Assembly (NCBI GenBank): GCA_002316215.1
Contig: DCDB01000228.1
Span: 1-8,427, forward strand
Direction: 5' to 3'
Source of the DNA: Lachnospiraceae bacterium UBA1066
GTDB lineage: Bacteria; Bacillota; Clostridia; Lachnospirales; Lachnospiraceae
DNA: 8,427 nt
The position numbers were made by a program, and so were the translations under genes. The notes below the pieces were generated by a model. That model saw only the letters and a list, made by a program, of their open reading frames with translations, had not been told where the DNA came from and did no database searches. Shown here piece after piece: positions 1-3,625 of the stretch (positions are counted from its first letter, which is position 1; the number at the start of each line of letters is the position of its first letter).

Positions 1-126
1 CGCGCCATTACCGCCATTACCGCCGTCCGGCCCGCCTGCAGGAACAAATTTTTCCCTTCTGAAACTGACATGGCCGTCTCCGCCCTTTCCGGAACGGATA
101 TGTATTCTCGCATGATCTGCAAACAT
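1..126 (-). CDS. obg: Obg family GTPase, N-terminal fragment (cut by window edge)
   Basis: The first 42 residues of an Obg/CgtA GTPase; the rest lies beyond position 1. Obg proteins bind the 50S subunit and act in late ribosome assembly and stress signalling. The visible part opens MFADHARIHIRSGKGGDG, then has VSFRREKFVPAGGPDGG, the typical glycine-rich start of the Obg fold, running into GGNGGNGA. The G domain is not in view. The ATG at 124-126 matches the usual family start. There is no Shine-Dalgarno sequence directly in front of it: the preceding bases are a U-rich tract that ends an intrinsic-terminator-like hairpin. The upstream frame back to the rpmA stop is the same frame as rpmA and has no ATG, GTG or TTG, so no alternative start exists there. 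Identity is secure from the N-terminus alone; the missing remainder cannot be judged. Confidence 0.93.
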   Translation of the reverse strand, partial: MFADHARIHIRSGKGGDGHVSFRREKFVPAGGPDGGNGGNGA

Positions 127-130
127 AATT

Positions 131-165
131 AAAAAACAGGCTTCAAATCCGACGGATTCGAAGCC
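131..165 (-). terminator. Intrinsic-terminator-like hairpin between rpmA and obg
   Basis: Read on the minus strand: a 12-bp stem GGCTTCGAATCC / GGATTTGAAGCC (one G-U pair) with a 3-nt loop GTC, then TG and six T residues. This is the classic form of a Rho-independent terminator. It sits 13 nt after the rpmA stop and its T-run ends 5 nt before the obg ATG. It could end the rplU-prp-rpmA transcript, partly attenuate obg, or act only as RNA structure in the obg leader. No separate obg promoter is visible between the two genes. Confidence 0.8.
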
Positions 166-175
166 CTCTCCTTTT
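166..175 (-). promoter_or_regulatory. Displaced Shine-Dalgarno sequence for obg
   Basis: The minus strand reads AAAAGGAGAG immediately after the rpmA stop codon and immediately before the terminator stem. It is the only good ribosome-binding sequence before obg, yet it lies about 40 nt from the obg ATG in the linear sequence. If the intervening 27-nt hairpin folds, the distance along unpaired RNA shrinks to about 14 nt. Use in obg translation is inferred; it could be a chance purine run. Confidence 0.45.
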
Positions 176-177
176 CA

Positions 178-495
178 TCATTCAGCCGTTTCTGTTACAA
201 CGGCTTCTTCATTTTTTTGGGCAGGAACAATCGAGCACTGCTTGCGATCCTTGCCAAGTCTGGTAAAACGTACGATACCGTCTGCTTTTGCAAACAGTGT
301 GTCATCGCCGCCGATCCCTACATTGACACCTGGATGAATATGCGTGCCGCGCTGTCTGTAGAGAATATTTCCGGCCTTTACAAACTGGCCGTCCGCTCTC
401 TTTGCGCCTAATCTCTTCGACTCGGAGTCACGTCCGTTTTTTGTGGAACCGACTCCCTTCTTATGGGCGAAGAGCTGAAGATCCATATTCAGCAT
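178..495 (-). CDS. rpmA: 50S ribosomal protein L27 with cleavable N-terminal extension
   Basis: L27, a 50S protein whose N-terminus reaches the peptidyl-transferase centre. The 105-residue product begins MLNMDLQLFA followed by HKKGVGSTKNGRDSESKRLG, then the RADGQ..AGNILYRQRGT and IHPG..VG.GGDDTLFAK.DG family blocks. Residues 1-10 match the Firmicutes-type extension that the protease Prp removes after the Phe-Ala pair. The start at 493-495 is chosen because it begins this extension and has an AGGAGGT Shine-Dalgarno sequence at 502-508; a longer in-frame ATG at 522 would put nine extra residues inside prp. The gene follows the prp stop by 2 nt, and its ribosome-binding site overlaps the last prp codons, which suggests translational coupling. 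The C-terminus is slightly longer than in many L27 proteins, with a Glu/Ala/Val-rich end. Confidence 0.97.
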   Translation of the reverse strand: MLNMDLQLFAHKKGVGSTKNGRDSESKRLGAKRADGQFVKAGNILYRQRGTHIHPGVNVGIGGDDTLFAKADGIVRFTRLGKDRKQCSIVPAQKNEEAVVTETAE

Positions 496-497
496 CT

Positions 498-818
498 TTA
501 TACCTCCTCGAATTTCAAACATAAATAAGTTTTTCCGTAATTCTTAACAATAGCGTCAATACCCAGAACCATAGAATCCATCAGCAGCTTTCCCTGATCA
601 GAAATAGGATCCGGGAAAATGCACCGGACGTTTCCGTCCTGCTCGCCGGCAATGACCTTGTCCTTTGCCAGTTCCGTAATGGAATTAACCGTATTGACGG
701 TCAGAGCCGAAACAGCAGCACATATGATGTCTTTGCCTTTTTCGGCATATCCGGCATGTCCGTCTGTCTCGAATCCCTGGTAAACTCCTTTTTTCGTAAA
801 AACAGTAACCGTAATCAT
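498..818 (-). CDS. prp: Ribosomal-processing cysteine protease Prp (YsxB family)
   Basis: A 106-residue Prp/YsxB family cysteine protease. In Firmicutes, Prp removes the N-terminal extension of L27, a step needed to assemble working 50S subunits. The conserved segments are GFETDGHAGYAEKGKDIICA followed by AVSAL. His21 (in GHAG) and Cys33 (in DIICAAVS) are the expected catalytic pair. Length is normal for the family. The gene is wedged between rplU (4-nt gap) and rpmA (2-nt gap), the usual position, and its substrate extension is present on the neighbouring L27. No strong Shine-Dalgarno sequence precedes the ATG (the upstream bases are AACGGATAAATAA), so translation probably depends on ribosomes finishing rplU. 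Confidence 0.95.
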   Translation of the reverse strand: MITVTVFTKKGVYQGFETDGHAGYAEKGKDIICAAVSALTVNTVNSITELAKDKVIAGEQDGNVRCIFPDPISDQGKLLMDSMVLGIDAIVKNYGKTYLCLKFEEV

Positions 819-822
819 TTAT

Positions 823-1128
823 TTATCCGTTAATCTTTTCAATTCTAACAGCTGTGTAATACTGTCTGTGGCCGTTCTTCTTATGATAACCTGTCTTCGG
901 TTTGTAGCGATATACGATAACTTTCTTGGCACGGCCGTTGCGAAGGACTTTTCCTTCAACCGTTGCGCCTTTGACATCATCGCCGACCTTAAGACCTTCA
1001 TCGCTTACGGCAATGACCTGATCAAAAGTAACCGTATCACCGGCTTCCTTTCCGATCTTTTCGACACGGATGACATCGCCTTCCGAAACCTTATACTGCT
1101 TTCCGCCTGTTGCAATTACTGCATACAT
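823..1128 (-). CDS. rplU: 50S ribosomal protein L21
   Basis: L21, a 23S rRNA-binding protein of the 50S subunit, 101 residues, the normal length. It starts MYAVIATGGKQYKVSEGD and ends with the RYKPKTGYHKKNGHRQ block and a VRIEKING tail, both diagnostic for L21. The start at 1126-1128 is preferred over an ATG seven codons upstream because it matches the family N-terminus and has a near-perfect AAGGAGGTG Shine-Dalgarno sequence at 1135-1143; the upstream ATG would place that site inside the coding region. It is the first gene of the rplU-prp-rpmA unit, and a strong promoter and a structured leader lie directly upstream. Confidence 0.97.
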   Translation of the reverse strand: MYAVIATGGKQYKVSEGDVIRVEKIGKEAGDTVTFDQVIAVSDEGLKVGDDVKGATVEGKVLRNGRAKKVIVYRYKPKTGYHKKNGHRQYYTAVRIEKING

Positions 1129-1154
1129 GGAGCACACCTCCTTCATCAATTACT

Positions 1155-1182
1155 CGCCAGATCCGGCGTCCGGAAAAATCCG
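1155..1182 (-). promoter_or_regulatory. Structured 5' leader of rplU with competing hairpins (candidate L21 leader)
   Basis: Between the predicted transcription start (near 1211) and the rplU Shine-Dalgarno sequence, the minus strand holds three short inverted repeats: A, CGGA-TTTT-TCCG (1171-1182); B, TCCGG-ACG-CCGGA (1162-1174); C, CGCC-GGATCT-GGCG (1155-1168). B overlaps both A and C, so B excludes the A+C pair. Many Firmicutes rplU genes have a leader through which L21 is thought to control its own synthesis. I cannot confirm that this sequence matches that family; a covariance-model search with the Rfam L21 leader would decide. Confidence 0.45.
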
Positions 1183-1216
1183 TCCTTGCAAGCCTTTCTG
1201 TGCGGCATACTTAGAC

Positions 1217-1245
1217 ATAATAACATACAGCCAACCGGAAGTCAA
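1217..1245 (-). promoter_or_regulatory. Strong sigma-A-type promoter for rplU-prp-rpmA
   Basis: On the minus strand, -35 TTGACT (1240-1245) and -10 TATTAT (1217-1222) are separated by exactly 17 nt, each differing from consensus at one position. A TG one base before the -10 gives an extended -10 element. The predicted start is near the A residues at 1211-1212, leaving a leader of about 83 nt before rplU. The stretch just upstream of the -35 is AT-rich (AATAAATATATT) and could act as an UP element. This is the clearest promoter in the window. Confidence 0.85.
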
Positions 1246-1247
1246 AT

Positions 1248-1322
1248 ATATTTATTACAGCAATACCTGACATATTTATTACAGCAATACCTGACAACAT
1301 ATTTATTACAGCAATACCTGAC
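1248..1322 (-). repeat. Three copies of a 24-nt direct repeat upstream of the rplU promoter
   Basis: Three identical 24-nt units lie at 1248-1271, 1272-1295 and 1299-1322; the first two abut and a 3-nt spacer separates the third. On the minus strand each begins GTCAGGTATTGC and ends TGTAATAAATAT. The copy nearest the promoter ends 2 nt before the -35 element. A degenerate fourth copy may exist at about 1347-1364 (TGTGATAATAATGCTGTC). Candidates are an array of regulator or UP-element sites, or a recent slippage or duplication product. The spacings (24 and 27 nt) keep all copies in one reading frame. Confidence 0.95.
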
Positions 1323-1358
1323 AGCATCATGTCCACAGCTGCACGCGACAGCATTATT

Positions 1359-1376
1359 ATCACAGATTCATGTGAT
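1359..1376 (-). repeat. Inverted repeat in the rng 3' flank
   Basis: ATCACA-N6-TGTGAT, a perfect 6-bp inverted repeat about 30 nt after the rng stop. A related sequence, GATCACGTG, lies just before it at 1388-1396, so alternative pairings are possible. No T-run follows on the minus strand, so it is not a standard terminator; it may be a 3'-end structure or an operator-like dyad upstream of the rplU promoter. Confidence 0.4.
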
Positions 1377-1408
1377 CCTACAAACCACACGTGATCTTCT
1401 AAAAAGCT

Positions 1409-2554
1409 TCAGCCTCTCAGAATTTCCGCAAGCGGCTTTTCCGCTTTCTGCCTTATCATTTCCATAATTCCAAGCGGCGTTAAGTCGATAACCTCCGTCT
1501 TCCGGTGCTCATGCCGGACAAGTTTCCTCATAACTCCCACAAGTTCATCCTTGTGATCCTGGCTTTCCATGCTGATAAAATCTACGAGAATCATACCGGA
1601 AAGATTTCGGAGGCGCAACTGGCGCACAACTTCATCCGCAGCCTCCAGATTGATCCTGCGGTAGGTCTCTTCCGGAATCTTTCCGCGCAGGCATTTTCCC
1701 GTATTGACGTCAATGGATACGAAGGCTTCCGTCTGTTCGATCACAATATAGGCGCCGCTTTTAAGATAGACGTTCTTCTCCAAAAGGCGCTGGATATCCC
1801 GGTTCAAATTGTAAAGTACAGAAAGCGAAAGCGTCTTGTTTCCGGGCATAAGTCCGTCAGAAGAGCTGCTTTTTTGCGGATCGAACGGCAGGAGCCGTTC
1901 TGCGACGGCCGGAATATCCGTAAAGACACGATCCGGAGAGACATAGAGCCCGCGCAGCATTTCAACATAAAAAGGATACGGCCGGTAAAGCAGTGCGCCT
2001 GATTTTGCACCTTCTGCTTCCGTCTCTATACTCTTTTTGAGGCTGTAAAGTGCCTGAAGCTCTTTTACAAGCATTTCCTTCGTTGCTTCCGCAGCATTCG
2101 TACGGATCAGAGGCTGACAGCCGGGATACTCCGACGGATCTATCCATTTCCCGATCATGAGTCTTTGCTCATCATCGAGTTTCGATGAAAATGAAAGTCC
2201 CTCATGCCCATCCGCCATGACGGCGTACTTTCCGGCAATGCGGATTTTTGCGGAAACCACGGCTTCTTTCTTCCCGGAAGCATCTTTGACAATCTCAACC
2301 ACGAGCCTTCCGGACGGCTTTTTTCCCCTGCGCACAGACGGCAGGAATACCTTCCGGCCTCCCTCAATCCGGAGGTAAGCCCCGCCGATATTATCCGCAT
2401 AAGAGTCAAAAACTCCCAGGTAGATATTCCCGACCATCGACTCATGCGCCGGATCGGAAACTGTAAGCTCCGAAAGTTTAAGTTCATCGTAGAACGCCGC
2501 AGCAAGCAGCCGATGTTCCCCATATTCAATTTCCGTTACAATGTAGTCTTTCAT
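1409..2554 (-). CDS. rng: Ribonuclease E/G family protein, short form
   Basis: An endoribonuclease of the RNase E/G family, 381 residues. In this family the enzyme cuts single-stranded A/U-rich RNA, with roles in rRNA maturation and mRNA decay. An S1-type RNA-binding region (about 38-115) carries VGNIYLG and FLPSV. The catalytic domain (about 265-375) has LKSGAYIVIEQTEAFVSIDV, NLEAADEVVRQLRLRNLSG and ILVDFISME. Asp282 and Asp325 are 43 residues apart, as are the metal-binding Asp303 and Asp346 of E. coli RNase E, so the active site looks intact. The protein stops at EMIRQKAEKPLAEILRG, before the CPxCxG zinc-link and the C-terminal small domain of longer relatives. The ATG is the only plausible start: an in-frame stop lies about eight codons upstream. 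It has no good Shine-Dalgarno sequence. The 177-nt leader holds two inverted repeats. Confidence 0.9.
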   Translation of the reverse strand: MKDYIVTEIEYGEHRLLAAAFYDELKLSELTVSDPAHESMVGNIYLGVFDSYADNIGGAYLRIEGGRKVFLPSVRRGKKPSGRLVVEIVKDASGKKEAVVSAKIRIAGKYAVMADGHEGLSFSSKLDDEQRLMIGKWIDPSEYPGCQPLIRTNAAEATKEMLVKELQALYSLKKSIETEAEGAKSGALLYRPYPFYVEMLRGLYVSPDRVFTDIPAVAERLLPFDPQKSSSSDGLMPGNKTLSLSVLYNLNRDIQRLLEKNVYLKSGAYIVIEQTEAFVSIDVNTGKCLRGKIPEETYRRINLEAADEVVRQLRLRNLSGMILVDFISMESQDHKDELVGVMRKLVRHEHRKTEVIDLTPLGIMEMIRQKAEKPLAEILRG

Positions 2555-2663
2555 CCGGTGATAAATTCTTTCATTTAGCTATATGTTTTTTATTACCAGC
2601 CATTTTTTCTTTTATGTCTGTTTTCCATATTACAGCTGATTTTTCTTAATGGTAATGATGCGG

Positions 2664-2686
2664 GTGTCAAAAGTACCTTTTGTCAC
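2664..2686 (-). repeat. Imperfect inverted repeat in the rng leader
   Basis: Minus strand: GTGACAAAAG-GTA-CTTTTGACAC, 10-nt arms with one mismatch and a 3-nt loop. On the sense strand (toward rng) no T-run follows. On the plus strand TTTTT follows at 2687-2691, so the structure would look like a terminator for plus-strand transcription, but no plus-strand gene is present. The right arm contains a perfect TTGACA, but no acceptable -10 lies 16-18 nt downstream. It may be an RNA hairpin in the rng 5' leader or a protein-binding dyad. Confidence 0.6.
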
Positions 2687-2694
2687 TTTTTGGA

Positions 2695-2714
2695 CTTTGA
2701 TGCCTGCATCAAAG
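2695..2714 (-). repeat. Perfect 9-bp palindrome after the DUF2344 gene
   Basis: CTTTGATGC-AG-GCATCAAAG on the minus strand: perfect 9-nt arms around a 2-nt centre, starting 17 nt after the DUF2344 stop. No T-run follows, so it is not a standard intrinsic terminator for the upstream operon. As RNA it would form an 8-bp stem with a 4-nt loop and could protect the 3' end of the upstream message; as DNA its symmetry is that of an operator site. Confidence 0.6.
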
Positions 2715-2731
2715 CAAATACTTTCTTTAGT

Positions 2732-3625
2732 TTAAAAATCTTCGCCAAGAGCGCCCAAAGACAGGCCTCCGTCCGTAAATGTATCCAGCCGGAGGACACG
2801 GACGTCGTATTCATTGAATTCGTATCCCGCATACCGGCAGAAGGCCTCGGCCAGCATATCGGGTCTAAGATGCGCGGCGCTTCCCGTCGCGCACTCCGCG
2901 TAAAATGCAAATCTTTCGCCCTCCGCAGCCTTCCTGTAAAATTCCGGAATCCTGGTCCAGTCGAAATCTGCTTTTATTTCTTTCAAAAACTCAGCGGCTT
3001 CTGAAGTCTCTGTGCCTTTGGAAGTTTCAGTTTCATTTTTTATGAGAAGTGTTTTCGCCTTGTGGAGCATCGGACGTATGTCGACATCGGCTTCTGCTTT
3101 TTTCGTTATTTTATGGACAATTATTTTTTCTTCCGTAAGAAAGGCACCGAACTTTTCGGATGCTTCCGAAACATCTGCGCCGATTCCTGAAAGCACGGTA
3201 ATATAAGAGGCTTCTTTTACCAGGGACATGGCTTTTCCGCTCTTGCCTTCTTCAATTCTCGTAATTCCTGCAATACGGATTCCGGAAGGCATGACGGCGT
3301 TCAGCATTTCAATAAGAACGGAAGCCGGAGGGCATAACGGCAGCTCTTCATTGATAAGCCCGATGTCCTTTAACCGTTCATCATCGTCCGCCGTGTGCAA
3401 AACAGGATCCCTGTAGGCCAGCTCCGCGTCAAAATATTCTCCCAGGCTTTCCATTCCCACGCCTAAAGGTGCGGCAAAGGAAAGAATCATATGAGGACTG
3501 TAACCTTTGGTATAGGCCATTTTAATCCCGCTGATTCTAAGGGCTTTCTGGAAAAAACGCATAAGATCCAGATGTCCCGTAAAACGCAGGGAACCGGTTT
3601 TCGTAAACTTCACTCTAACCTTCAT
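2732..3625 (-). CDS. DUF2344 / TIGR03936-type radical SAM-linked protein
   Basis: A 297-residue protein of the DUF2344 (TIGR03936-type) family, found beside or fused to a TIGR03960-type radical SAM protein. The biochemical function is unknown to me. The N-terminal family block is clear: VRVKFTKTGSLRFTGHLDLM (3-22), FFQKALRISGIKMAYTKGYS (24-43), and PHMILSFAAPLGVGMES (44-60). A charged Thr/Glu/Ser-rich stretch (TETSKGTETSEAAE, about 197-211) separates this from a C-terminal segment that includes an FDWTRIPEFYRKA block. Start and upstream stop overlap as ATGA, with GGAGGG at about 3633-3638 as Shine-Dalgarno sequence, so translation is probably coupled to the radical SAM gene. The fused arrangement seen elsewhere suggests the two proteins act as one complex. 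Family assignment is by eye. Confidence 0.88.
   Translation of the reverse strand: MKVRVKFTKTGSLRFTGHLDLMRFFQKALRISGIKMAYTKGYSPHMILSFAAPLGVGMESLGEYFDAELAYRDPVLHTADDDERLKDIGLINEELPLCPPASVLIEMLNAVMPSGIRIAGITRIEEGKSGKAMSLVKEASYITVLSGIGADVSEASEKFGAFLTEEKIIVHKITKKAEADVDIRPMLHKAKTLLIKNETETSKGTETSEAAEFLKEIKADFDWTRIPEFYRKAAEGERFAFYAECATGSAAHLRPDMLAEAFCRYAGYEFNEYDVRVLRLDTFTDGGLSLGALGEDF

Larger units (their letters stand above)
1211..1408 (-). other. Open frame of 65 codons continuing in frame after the rng stop
   Basis: Reading on through the rng TGA in the same frame gives 65 sense codons before TAA at 1211-1213. The translation contains SGIAVIN three times (the 24-nt repeat) and ends FDFRLAVCYYV. 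An internal ATG at 1352-1354 would give a 47-residue hydrophobic peptide, but no Shine-Dalgarno sequence precedes it. The translation does not resemble the Zn-link or small domain of longer RNase E/G proteins, and the rplU promoter lies inside it. It is most likely non-coding sequence that happens to be open, or an eroded gene end; listed because the frame and the repeat phase agree. Confidence 0.2.

Noticed and set aside
1248..1322. CRISPR array
   Set aside because: Only three 24-nt units with 0- and 3-nt spacers; there are no spacer-length unique sequences and no cas genes.
868..1467. A 199-codon open frame on the plus strand with YLLQQYLT repeats
   Set aside because: It is antisense to rplU, its leader and the rng end; the repeats simply reflect the 24-nt DNA repeat, and it has no recognisable product or ribosome-binding site.
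2641..2670. Possible rng promoter using the perfect TTGACA at 2665-2670
   Set aside because: At 16-18 nt spacing the -10 would be TAAGAA, AAGAAA or AGAAAA, all poor; the hexamer is more simply part of the inverted repeat.
2664..2691. Plus-strand intrinsic terminator (hairpin plus TTTTT)
   Set aside because: No plus-strand gene exists to be terminated; the stem has a mismatch and is AT-rich, so the T-run may be coincidental.
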